From Ophiodon elongatus (Eukaryota; Chordata; Actinopteri; Perciformes; Hexagrammidae): 64,000 nt of DNA. The stretch lies in the NCBI GenBank assembly GCA_016806645.1, contig JACSYO010000728.1, positions 296,001 through 360,000 on the forward strand, given 5' to 3'. The notes beneath the pieces are model-generated. The model had not been told where the DNA came from. It made no database searches and saw nothing but the letters and a program-made list of their open reading frames with translations. Position numbers and translations under genes: made by a program. Position 1 is the stretch's first letter. Every line of letters starts with the position of its first letter. Positions 1 through 12,300 of the stretch are shown piece by piece.

Positions 1-1055
1 CATCTAATGTAACGGGAGAGATGAGAGAGCAAGGGAGGTAGAGGGAGATGGATGATTTACATTCGTTGATGCTAATCAATGCATAGCAGTATTTACTGTA
101 TGTGAGTGGGAATCATCAAAGGGGCTGATCACGCCTCATGAATACGAGACAGATCTCTGCGACAGTCCAGACAGCTTCTCCTGACGGACTCTTCCCTTCG
201 CTGACTTCACCGTCGCACCGCGGTGCATTTCATTGTAATTCATGGGTTTGAGGTTCATAATCCTCCGTGTGCACGTTCACACTTTGCAGGAGCGAGCTGA
301 GTGTTCAGTTTACACAGATCGGACTGAACAAGTTCACATTCACTGTTCGCAGTTTTGTACACAGGACCAAAAAAAATGAGCTAGTTCAGGTTCATTCCTT
401 CCAGTTTTCCTTTTCCTGCTGGCCTTAAACATGTCGGATGCTATGGCATTCAATTAGACTTATTGAAAAAATATTTAAGAAAAATAATTAATATAACTCA
501 TCACTATGCCATTAGTGGTCATTTATAAGGTCATTTAACCTCTGCATATTTTACTTACTGTTTTACAAACTGTGTACACCTCTGTAGGCTATATAACATT
601 TATAGCCTGTCTGTATTACATATCATATGCGTATACAATAATACATTCCTGTTTGTATTCAGTTTACCCATTTGATTTACTATTTTTTATATATTTGTTT
701 TATATTCCTATTTTTAGCCCTACATTTTGAACTTGGATCCTCATTTTGCTTTTAGTTGTGTGATTTTTCCTTTTTTATATCGGCCTACATATTTAATGAG
801 CATTGCTGGAGGGCGCTACCGACTTCTTCGGTATAATCGTTGCGCATATGATAATGAAGAACTCAAAAACCAGAAGCACACACGTGATAACAGTACCCAC
901 TGGTGACGAGGCAGCCACTCGAGGAGTTTTGTTCTCTGTGGAGACATCCGTAATAACTACAGGTGTGTTTTTGGAGGTGCAAATAGTGTTTTTCCAGGTC
1001 AAGCAGCCACAGGCACCCAGTTCGTAATACTGCCAATGAAAGGGCTTTCACCCTG

Positions 1056-1205
1056 CGTGAGGTCCTGCCCGAGGCCCCGCGCGAGGCCCCTCGTGAAGCC
1101 CCGCGTGAGGCCCCGCGTGAGGCCCCGCGTGAGGCCCCGCGTGAGGCCCTGCCCGAGGCCCCGCCTGAGGCCCTGCATGAGGCCCTGCGTGAGGCCCCGC
1201 GTGAG
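1056..1205. repeat. 12-bp GC-rich minisatellite
   Basis: About 12 imperfect copies of gaggccccgcgt lie head to tail. Because the unit is a multiple of three, all frames stay open; in one plus-strand frame it reads as (R/L)EAP repeats that run into the adjacent dispersed repeat. Confidence 0.9.
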
Positions 1206-1267
1206 TCTGAGCTGAAGGAGTTTGTGGTGAACCTCCATGATTTCGTCTCATCTGAGCGCGGAATCCG

Positions 1268-1410
1268 ACCTGTGGCACCGATGGCGAGCGTTATGAATAA
1301 CTATATAGAAGCAGCCAGTCTGCTCGCTGACGCTCTCGTTTACTTATGAAGGTCACATAGAGGCATCGGTATTGAATTGAGACCGGTTCATGACCGGTTA
1401 AAAGTTCCTC
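1268..1410 (+). repeat. dispersed repeat, copy A
   Basis: This stretch (from ctgtggcaccgatgg through catagaggcatcgg to gttaaaagtcc-like sequence) matches 8548-8695 over roughly 140 bases with scattered substitutions. The family is not named here. A short open frame ending in LLADALVYL is retained. Confidence 0.75.
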
Positions 1411-1783
1411 ATAGTAGCTTTATATCAGCAAAATACACTAAGTTTCAACAGCGATAAGACTTATTCTGCAAAAAAACAAAAAATGACCCCAGTGATTGAT
1501 ATATTATGATGACATGATTATTATTATTAGTATCGATGCATCAATAACATGCTCGGATGTTTACTGCTGTTGCTGATGTAGGTGAAATTAGTTTTAACTA
1601 TACACTGATGTAATTGATAAGTCCAGTGGTTCACAAACTAGGAGTTGGGCTCCATTCAAGGACCACAAAGTAAATCCTGGAAGTTGTAAACTGATTATTG
1701 GGGGCATTCTGGGATCAATTTACAACTTACAGCAGTACACTTAAAGAGATTACTTGAGACTTAAACGATATAACCCGGTACTC

Positions 1784-1800
1784 TGTGTGTGTGTGTGTGT

Positions 1801-1872
<72 letters not shown>
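1784..1872. repeat. (GT)n microsatellite
   Basis: About 44 GT units with one ggtg interruption near 1801. The gene transcript would read this as CA. Confidence 0.97.
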
Positions 1873-1874
<2 letters not shown>

Positions 1875-2468
1875 GGGCCCTATACGTTTGTGAGCCCGCT
1901 CTGACACCAGCAATAGAGACAGAGGCTTTGAATGAGTGACACCCGTGATCTGCTCCCCTCTGCCTCCGCTTCGCTCCTGCCTACGCCTGCACGGACCTCC
2001 ATTCAGAACCGGTCCATCTGAATACTGGCGAGACAATCCTCCGCTTAGCATTATGAAACAGCCCTGAGAGTGTGTGTGTGTGTCTCTCCTCCTCCTCCCT
2101 CTTAACTCTGTTATCGTTTGTATTTTCGGGGCTTACAGTGCATGTGGCTATCAGGCACTCTGTATTTTCTCTACAGCTTAGTGTCTGCCGCTGGATTTCT
2201 CCACTAAAATGTGCACACTTGCGAGTGAACGCAGATGTTTAATCTTGTTTTCTTCCGAAGCTCGAGACAAACGATGAGGTGTGGTACCAAAGAATCCTGC
2301 GCTGCCGGCTCACATTCTGCGGCGTAAGTAGTCCCAGGCCGTAGCGTACACAAGAATTACCAGAATCTTTCCCCTCATTTGGAATTGCGATTTGGAAAAG
2401 AAGCCAAGATGACTCCCAGAGAATGAATTTACAAACTAACGTGTCACTGGAAGTTCAAAGTGTCTCAC

Positions 2469-2537
2469 CTTTATAGCCATCTCAGCCACAAAGATCCCCG
2501 TGAAGATGTAGTTGGACAGCTTCAGGAAGATCCGCTC
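2469..2537 (-). CDS. cacna1g: cacna1g exon 17 (last in window): domain III S2
   Basis: This 23-codon, phase 0-0 exon encodes ERIFLKLSNYIFTGIFVAEM AIK, the IIIS2 helix; the Glu in AEM is the conserved S2 charge. The acceptor is tccactgcag and the donor gtgagaca. The next exon (VALGW.., IIIS3) is not found in the 2468 bases to the left, so the gene continues outside the window. Confidence 0.94.
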
Positions 2538-5500
2538 CTGCAGTGGAGAAGGAAGAGAGACCCGGTGTGAGTCGAGGTACTTGCTAAGAGTTCTAATGAT
2601 TTCATTTTTGTTCCGAGCATGTTTTTCTACTGAGTTTGTTCTTTGTCTGCTTCCAAATTGATCTGAATAATGTATGAGGGAGCTATTTTCTTCGCACACT
2701 ATCTGAAAAACATCTTTGTACAAACATCCTTGTTGCACAATGATGGCTGGCAGGCAATTATAAAGTTTACTATTTATTAGCGCTGCAGGCAAAATTTAAA
2801 CAAGGCATCTAATCACTGGGCCTAAAATCCTAAAAGTTTCCTTTTACCCTTGGAAAAAAAAGAAAAGGAAAGAAAAAAAGACAATCTTCAGTTTTGCGTA
2901 GTGCAAATAAACTTGTTACACAAATTCCCTGAGTCAAATGAACTGCGTCGGGAACAAGTGGCATCATACCACCTGTGGGACACTTGACAAAATGCGCAGA
3001 GAAACACGTTTTCCGATGGAACAAGCGTGTCTTTTGTCAACTGACAAAAGCAAGTGCCATCAGTTTGTATTGTGGGCGTGCACATAACTAAAAAACATCC
3101 GGACTGAGCTATTAGATCTCCATCCATACGCACGTCACTGCACTCCATGCTTCCCTTTTGCATGTGGCATCGTGTCTCAGTGGTGTGTGCACGCAGGGGA
3201 GGATGGGATCCTATTTATTGAGCTAAACAAGGACTGAGAGAAAACAAGCAAGCGAGGGAGAATGAGATCCCTTTTCCGACTGCTTATTTACCCTCCTTCC
3301 CTTCCGTCTGAGACACAACCCCCCGTCCTGCCACTGACTGTCTGCGTACTGGGTGCATGCGGATGTGTGCGTGTGAGCGGGTGAAGGTGGCTGCCTTTCC
3401 CACGGCCTCCGACTACCATCACCCGTGCTCCGAGGAACACGGAAATCGCACACACACATAAACACGGAGATGGCAGCCCCGCAGCGGTTTAGTTTTTTGT
3501 CATTTTGTGAAGTCTCTGGGAATGTCAGGCATGACATCACTGGGAATGCTGGCGTCGAGAGGGTTTATAGATTCCAGGCTTGACAGTAGCCATTCCTGTC
3601 CTCTGTGAACGAGTTGTCATACTTTCATTCATTAGGAAGTATCGGGGCACGAGAGAAGGTAGAGGGTGGGGGGAGGGTGGGGAGAGAGAAAGGGGTGAAA
3701 ATGAAAGAGGCATGCCGTAACGAGACATGAATTCACCAAGTCAACTGTTTGCCTCAATTTGCTGTCAGTCCAATCCCATTCTGCCAGAAGGCTGGGGGTG
3801 TAGGTGTGTGTAGCCCAATTAGGGGACCAGTTGAAGCCTACCAACTTTAGCTGTGGCAGCCAGGTTACACAAATATACCTTGCTAGCCAAATTATTGCAT
3901 ACAAATAGCTGTAGCCATGATACCTAGCAAGCTTGCAAAAATAAGACAATACTAACTTGAAGTTATATCCTTTGCATATGTGTGCTTATATATGGCCAAC
4001 TGAATTGGAAAAGTGGCTGAAAAATGTGAATAAACCATTTCTAATCAACTGGCTTTCTGCCAAAAATTGCCATTTCAGATATCTAGCCTGCAAAAATTAA
4101 GCACAATATCAACTTTTTATTTTTGTTCCACATGTGTGCTTAAATATTGGCCAACAGAAATTAACAAAATTTTGAATAAAATCTGAATGAAACATGTTAA
4201 TGAAAACTATATTAAGGCTGATTTAGACTTGCACTGAAGAAATAGCATGCTAGCTAAAAACATGTTGTAAATGACTACTTATTTTTTTCCATTTAGCTAT
4301 GGTTCAGCAAATTGAAATGAATAATATGTTTTTATTTTATATTGTACACAAACTTTGTAACTTTAGCTCCGGAAAAGTAAACAAACATGTTAGCTTGCTA
4401 GCCGAAATACAGCATGTCGCTAGCTGTTTCCATTTTTAGCTCGCCTACAAAATTGAAACAATGTATCAACTTTTCATCTGTTTACTTAAATGTTGGCCAA
4501 CTGAAAGGAACTGAAGTGATGTTTTGCTCTCTAGCAGGCTCAAATAGTTAGCTGAGAAACTGCATGTAAATTGCTATAGTTAGCCATTTTAGCTAACTGG
4601 CCGATCAAAAGGAAGCCAAGAATAAACTTAAGCTTACTGTACTCTTTACACATGGATACTTACATTATGGCAAACTTAAGTTAATGAAGTGATAAGTAAA
4701 AAAAAGATTGAGATTGGAAGATAACCGACAGTAACACCTCCCTCTGGCCTGCCTCTCGTTCCTCATCTCTAATGGTGGCGTTATTTCTGGTTCAACGCCT
4801 GGCGTCCAGTATGTTTGACCACGACTCTGAACCGCAGGCCATCAGCCTGTGCAGCTCATTCTAGCTTGAAGTAATACTCAAAGCAATGGCAGAGAGCAAA
4901 CTTTGCTTCGTGGCAAGCCAGTGGAAACAATACCCGATACTTTACCCTTCCAGCAGGCATAGGCCTAATCTACAAGGCATTGTACAAAGTACAGTGCGTT
5001 GTTGCATAACAATCTTGCTTAATGCTGCATTAAATTATGCAACTACAAACGTTTCCTGTATTCCCGAGCAGCAGAAATAAACCCACACCTCCTGGAGAGC
5101 TTTCCAATGTGTAGCGACATCTCTCCATCTGAATGTTTTTGTCTGGAGCAGGTGACGTGGACGCAGAAAACTTTTGATTGATTTATGTTTTACACTGCTG
5201 ATGCTGATATAATTCAATTTAGAAACTCTAGACGGTGATGTATTGTCTCCTAGCTCAATTAGGAATAATAAATCATAATAGGTGGTATAATCATCCTTAA
5301 TCATTTCCACTGAGCAACAGGAAGACGGTATCCAGGCAACCTCCGGCACCAAACCAAAACAGCAATGGACTGCGAGCCAAACACAAAGTGTGTGACGTAA
5401 CTTCCAGGACGCTAACCTAATTGTTCAGACTGCATTCCACACTCGAATGTTGAGACTCAAACACCTTATCACCAGAACTGAATTGGCCAAATTTCTATGT

Positions 5501-6276
5501 CAAGAATATAAGGTGTTTATTTTCAGGCCGGCACTCCAGGCTTCTTCTACACAGCCAAAACGGAATCGGACCCCCCCCCAGCCCCCCCCGATCTGAGTGT
5601 TAGCGTGCCTGCTGCGTCGTGTTGCATTTGAGTGCTTTGTATTTGCATACGAGCGTGTTCAGAGGCGAGAGGCTAGAAAATCATCCCATCTCTCTGCCCT
5701 GATTAGGCTGATTAGGCTGATTAGGCGGGCTGCCCGTGGGATCGGCCTCCATTTGTTAAACATCTCCCTTCCCTGGACATTAGCCACGAACAGCGGCCCG
5801 CGATAATTGAATCAATTACGACGCCACCGTCTCCTCCGTGTTTCAGTCGCAAAACAAGCAGAACGGAGCCATCCGGAGCGAGACCGAACCGCCATTAGGC
5901 CCGTCCATGGAACACATCGCTCAGCGAGGGACAAAAAAAAAGAAGAGAAAGAGAAGACTCAAACGGTGATAATTATTGTGTTCATGCACGGAGAGCGGCC
6001 GGGCCGTGTTCTGCTGCATATAGCTGGAAGAGGTTTTAGGTCTGTGTGTGCGTCGCTGCGAGGCATTCAGCCAGACCTCTTCTATCTGAAGGCATGGTGC
6101 ATTAGCTGAGGAGGTGATAGTGTTGATGATGCACTGCAGTAGATGCAGGGGGGGGGGCGGTACACTTTGCCTACAGCTACTGGCTCGCAGTCAAACAGGA
6201 GTGGATCCCCGCTCACACAGTGTTCCACTCCTTTTCTCTGCAGAGAGCAAACAACAGTAGTAATTCTGTTATGGGC

Positions 6277-6333
<57 letters not shown>

Positions 6334-9300
6334 TGTGTGTTTGAATCTATGCTTTGCAATGCCATAAAGGTTGGACTTGCTGACAGGTGCAGGTTTTGAG
6401 TTTTATACATACACATATATATGTGTATGTATAAAACTCAAAACCTGAAGACCCTTTTTGGCATATCTCACACATCGTTTAAATTTTTCATGACTGTCAA
6501 TCAATTTGTTCCTAATGACGTCATGCCATTGTTTTCTATTTCTGTTTTATTTTGTGCTTTTAAAAAAAAATCTATAGGGTTCTTATTGAAAGTATCACAC
6601 ACTATCAGGGGGGGTAGAGGCACAATCATTTTGACGGAGACGGACACGAATTACCTCACGTGTTCTGTCTATTTTCTTTACATAACTAATAATGCTTTGA
6701 GAAGAAATAAGTTAACCTTTTTGCTATGATGGTTGTTTCTAACAGTAGTATATTAGACTCACGACAATGGTGATGTGAGGCCTCTCCATGGCGATAGTGA
6801 TGCAGTTGAGGAAGATGATGATCAACACAATATGATCAAACATCTTGTGGCTGATGATCCTATTGCACAGGACCCGAAACCTGACAAAAAAACAACAACA
6901 AAAAAAGACAGAAATGTAAAACTTCAGTGACACTGGAAAATTGAAATTTGAAATTGAATTGAAATTGCCTATGTATATAGGTATGTAACTAAAACAAGCA
7001 AGTGCACCAACAAGTGTGTTTTTGGAGATGGTAAAAAGAAAGATTTTTGTACTTTTAGTCATTTATGTGAGAAAACAATATCAGGCAGATATTATATTTC
7101 AAAACAGATTTGTATTTGTCTTAAAATATATCTGGAGGGGACCTGAAAGTAAAAGTAGCAATACTACATCATAAAAATAAATAAAATACTCTATTACAAG
7201 TAAAAGTCCTGCATAGAAAATGTCTCTTTTTTCCCATGTTGGCTAATGGGGCCAACGATTTAATAAAATTGGTCCAGCATTTAGCGAGAGCGCTGCAGTC
7301 AGAAGTCTGAAAATGAGCTGCATTGTTTGTTATGTTATGTTATGTTTTAACATAACCCCCACCCCTCAGTTGAAATACAATAATTGTATCTATGCACACA
7401 AAGGGCTTTTTTCTCTCATAGTGTGTTCACAAATTAGTTAGAACTCCAACCATTATCTCCTTTGCCAAGAGCGTGGCATATGAAGATGCTGAGTAAACAG
7501 CATGACTGTGACCCAGGTGTGCCTCGGGCTGGTCACTCTAAAATGTGGAGTGCACTGAATTATGGAACCTTGGAAAACCAGTCCAGTATCCGGTGTGACC
7601 ACCATTTGCCTCATGCATTGCCTGTCCCGATCGCAGCTCGTCCCAGGTATGTTCTATAAAACCTGGGATATTATGACATAATGTACTGAAACGCTGTCCA
7701 CGCTTAATCAATGAGAGACTACATTAAAGGGAGCTCGTCTCACACACAGAAACTCTGTAATGAACTGCTGTAGAATTAGATGTCATTAATTATGACTGAC
7801 TTCCGTTACCAGACATGAGAAGGTTCCCCGGCTTTTTAGCTCTTGACAACGGGGAAGAAAGAAAGAGGGGAACGCTTGCTACACATGACAGCGGAAGGGA
7901 TTAAACTGTGCATCAAATCCGCTTTGATGGCTCACATCGGCGGGGGGTGATATTGTGGGGCTCGGATCTGGAATTTTTGGGGCTTTATTTGGCCATGCAG
8001 ACACCATTGTGTCAACACTTGCTGAGTCTGTCGTGATCATAATGTATACAGTAAAGAGACTTGAGCTAATTCATCTTTGATATCTGTATGTCAGAGCCTT
8101 GGTGCTAAAGAATTCATAAGCAGGAGGGAGGGAGGACACATCGAAAAACACACGCATGCCAGTTCGTCCTCCAACGGTTTGAAGGCCAGCTGGGAACTTT
8201 TGAAGCTCAAAAGGCCCCCCAAGACTTACAAACAAACACACCAAAAACCACAGGAAAAAAACAACAACAACAAAAAACTGTCACCACACGCTCAAGCAAA
8301 AAGCAAAAATACCCCTTTTTGTTAGAATTCACTTCCATCTTGATGAAAGATTTGTTTTTTGCTCTGATGGTATTTACTGACCGCTCCAGTTTTCATCAAT
8401 GCCTCAACTGCTTCTAAAAGACAGTCGACATTATTGACTTTAGGTTACTACGGAGAACTTTCATATTGTGTTGAATTTGGCGCCCCCTGCAGACAAATGC
8501 GGTAGTGTTTCCGAGCACCAGGGACCCTTTAGAAAACCTCTCGTATCCAACACTGTGGCACCAATGACAAGCATTAAGAATAACTACGTAGAAATAGCCA
8601 ATCTTCTTGCTGACTGTCTCGCTCGCTTATGTATAGTCATATAGAGGCATCAGCATTGCATTGAGACTGTTTCATAAACTGTTAAAAGTCCAAAGTAGTA
8701 ACTTAAAATATTGAATTTTGATAGTTTTATACTCTTTAAAATGTCACTAAGCATGTCCAAATACTGCTCTTGTGCAATTCTGTACATTTTGACACTTTCC
8801 TTTCAATATGTTCGCTGATTTTAACATAAACCAACTCTTAACATTCCTCCTCTACATTTTTTTAAAAACGTCTTCTTCGCGTCCCTGTGCTGTGTTTGCA
8901 CTGCACCTCCCTGTCACTGTAGCAGTGCAGGGGGTCGTGCGACAAGTTCTCTCAGGTCTTGTGCTGAAGAAGTTCGGGTTTCTGTCGGCGCCCGGTCATT
9001 ACTTTGGCCGGACCTCTTTGTGTGGAACGGCAAGAGCCGCTCATGCTAATTACTCAGTTCTTCTTCTGCATTCCAAACAAACCAGAGACATAAACCGCAC
9101 CACTTCCTGTGTGCTGGGTGATTGCTTTCCACCAAAGAGCTGACAGATGGCGAGAACATTTAATGTGTTCTTCAGCTATCGGCTGCACCACTGTTGTGCT
9201 CCGTCATTCGCGAGTGGAAAGTAGCAACAAAGAAAGTTTCGGCATAAATAAATTCCACGGATCATTACTTTTGCGTTTTACTGTAACTCTTAAAACATCC

Positions 9301-12300
9301 TCCCCAATGTCTATTTGTTCTGTTCTTATCTGTATCTTGTACTGTGCCCCCCCCAACAGGGTTCAATGCAGTTCCACATAATCTAATCATATACTGTATG
9401 AGGGACAACGTGCACATCCCCTGGTCCCCATGTTGATATTCCACTGTTCTTATACAGCCCAGTCTTGTCTCATCCCAGTGACTGTACGCGGTCATAACCG
9501 GCCCTCTCCTCCACTCATTGAAAACATCTCCCGCAGTAATAATCAGTAGCAGCAGAAAAACAGCAGAGAACACAAAGGCAGGTTGAGGTGAACTCGGGTC
9601 CATGTGAAAGCCGCTGGACTCCGGCCTCCCACTACGCGGCTGTCTCTTGATGTAATTGTGAGCACAGGCGGGCGTCCGCGGTGGTTCGAGGCCAGAATGG
9701 GTGCCACGCAGAGCCTGTGTCCTCGGTGTCACTCTCAGCGACAGCCAAACCTTGCAGCCCCGCTGCGATTGAAAAGCCAGCGAGAAGCCCGCTTTGAGCC
9801 AAGACCCCTCCGTTTTCTTAATACTGACAGAAGCAGCCTGCAGGGAGCTTTTCCTATTAACCTTCTCCAAATCATGTAATACGGCCGACAGAGAGGAGAA
9901 CCATCCAGCACTTCTGAAACAGCTCAACTTCAAACTGGAGGCTGTTTGCTTTATGCAAATCAAAGGAAAACATTTTCATACTGATATTGATGTTGGCTGC
10001 TTCCCAATGATTTTACTTGTTAAGTTGAACTGAAATTCTCTTAAACTATAAAATATGAAAGTTTTTGTAGGAACAAATGGGGTTGTGTTTACCATGTTCA
10101 CGAGATGAGTCCATATGAACGCCTCTCTCTTGTGGTAGTCAAGAGGGTAATTCTCACGTGTACGTTTTAAGAAATGGTGGAGGCTATGCAAGTTTTTATT
10201 CGGTACACCATGTAATGTATTTTATTGACATTTCAATAGTATAGAGTTTAAGATGTTGATATTGCCAAATGCAATGCGACATTTGGAAGCCGCCGTTGCG
10301 AGGAGACACGTTGTCAACGTCCATAGTATGCTACAGACTAGAGCTCGTCATACTGTGTATATCCTTTGAACACTGATACAAGTCAAACCTTTTTTTGTTT
10401 AAACAAATACACACAGCGGTTAGTTTACAGAGGAGATGGTGGGTATAAACTCCTATATATTCCAATGGCTATTTGGCTGATAGGTTGGTATACTGTAACT
10501 CGCCAGTTGGGGTGGGTATACCCCATATTCCTTCATATACCCTCTCCTAGACCACTGAGTGCACATATCCTTAGCTATTGACAGTTAGAATTTCAAGCCA
10601 TCATTTGGAAGGACCCATCCTAAAGTTTATATTCCACATAGAAAGTATAAGCTCGTAAGCTAGGCTAACAAGCTTCCACTCGGAAAGTAGTAGCCAGTTA
10701 GCATGGTTTGCTAACTTTCACACCGATTCTCACTCGATTCATTCCTGCTAGTCTAACATCTGCTCAGTAAAAGTCAAGCCAGCGTCATCTGTTAGCATGT
10801 TGCTGTTGGAATAGTGAAAAGTGATATTTCAGACTATTTTTAGTTCCCACCCCCATGAATGCCATATTCCCACTTCATGGTACCAGGTACTACCCTCAAC
10901 TTCCAAGTGAGTTGAGTCGAGTGGGGCCGGTACCATGAAGGGGAAATTAGGCTAAATACTGTCTTGCAATAATTAAATTACAGTAACTACATTGTCAGTA
11001 TTAGCCTAATCAAACTACACTTTGTAGGGCCACATACACTGTAGAAAAGAAAAATACTGTTTATTCTTTTTGGTAATTACAATTTTGGCAAAGTCAAAAC
11101 CAACACTGAGGGTGTTTCTTATTTAATCAATTTAATTAGTCAATTGAATTCATCTTTAATGCTTTCTCTGGTGTCTGATTCATTTGTAATGGACATTATA
11201 TGACACTGGTAGTGGATAACACTAAGCTCCTATTCATTATATTTATGTGTGAGTGTTAGGGGGGGACTTGTTGTTTGATGTTTAATTAGCATGTTGCGGC
11301 GCTGTGGCGGCAGGCTGGGGCCAGTGTGTTGCTTCGTGTGGCCTCCACAACCACATCCTCCAAATAGACAGCAGAGACACACAGATCAAAGCCCCAGAAG
11401 GGGAGGAGGAGAGCGGGAAGAGGGGGCGAAGGAGGGTGGGAAGCGATGGATTCAGCACGGGGCTGAGATAACATGCAGCACTCAGTAGGAGAAGCTCCCT
11501 TCCTCCCTCTGCTCCTTACTCACCCCTGACATGGCAGAAATGTGCAGATAAAAGAGACTTCTGAAGGGAGATTGTGTTAGGGGGAAGGAGCTGGTCGGGG
11601 AAGGGAAGAAAAAAAAATGCTGTGCACACATTGCAGCAAAAAAAAAACAATCTGTCATTACAGTCAGCATTATGGGATGTCAGTCAAATGCAACGAGAAA
11701 AATCCTCTTCTTGTCACGACGTCGGCTCAGTCTTTTCCTGAACACTGATAACGAAAGTCAATCGTTTAAAAAGTGCTGTGGACTCGTTTTTGTTTTTTTT
11801 ACATTTCATTTCATTTTAAAATACAAGACCAAATGTATCCCAACTGCTACAGGAGGACACAGTTCATGAGTGCTGTGTACCCACAACATCCGTGAACATG
11901 TACATAAAAAATTGCCCGTATCAAAGAAAAAGAAGCTGTGAGAAGTGCAGAGAGGCAGAGTTATGGAGATGAGCGAAAGGTGTGAATACTACCTCGACTC
12001 TGGAGGGAAGAGGTAGAGTGACCAGGTGTCCCTCTGCCGACACCACTCCGGCTGTTTCCTCTCCAGCCAGTGGAACGCTCTGGAAAAACGGCCCTGGAGG
12101 GGGCAGGAAGTACACAGCACATTCATTATTCATATGCCCACAGTTTTCCTGTTGCGTATTGGTAGCAACAATTTCTCTCCAAGGATGGAAGCTTTTGAAT
12201 TTGTTAGTTTCATACGTATGAATAAAACAAGGTTTGTCAAAAAAGGGCCACATCAACATACACTAAACTTGATATATTTGCAGATGATCTTTTAATCTAT

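Larger units (their letters stand above)
1..2468 (-). other. start of intron after the IIIS2 exon
   Basis: No exon of domain III could be found here on the minus strand. The stretch holds a 12-bp GC-rich minisatellite (1056-1205), one copy of a dispersed repeat (1268-1410), a GT microsatellite (1784-1872) and otherwise AT-rich unique-looking sequence. Confidence 0.75.
2538..6762 (-). other. intron between IIIS1 and IIIS2 exons
   Basis: A 4.2-kb intron. It contains a degenerate tandem repeat of about 170 bp (3840-4700), a short GATTAGGCT triplication near 5700, a GT array and a 58-bp perfect palindrome. No exon was recognised. Confidence 0.8.
6881..11992 (-). other. intron upstream of the IIIS1 exon
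   Basis: A 5.1-kb intron. It holds a Tc1/mariner-like remnant (7405-7625), the second copy of the dispersed repeat (8548-8695), and a hairpin element (10873-10940). Longer open frames around 9265-9963 and 8808-9381 have no recognisable domain and lack splice-compatible similarity. Confidence 0.8.

Noticed and set aside
1..2400. Search for the IIIS3-S4 exon
   Set aside because: No match to a GEQAYLRSSWNVLDG-type segment was found; it is presumably beyond the left edge.
9265..9963. Minus-strand open frame of 232 codons
   Set aside because: Composition is unstructured, no domain is recognisable, it lies in the intron before the IIIS1 exon, and it does not fit Cav3.1 sequence or phase.
12062..12120. 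Alternative frame reading AVYFLPPPGPFF as the pre-S1 FPP motif
   Set aside because: The correct phase, starting at 12093, gives WSLYLFPPES with exact joins to both neighbours; the other frame does not.
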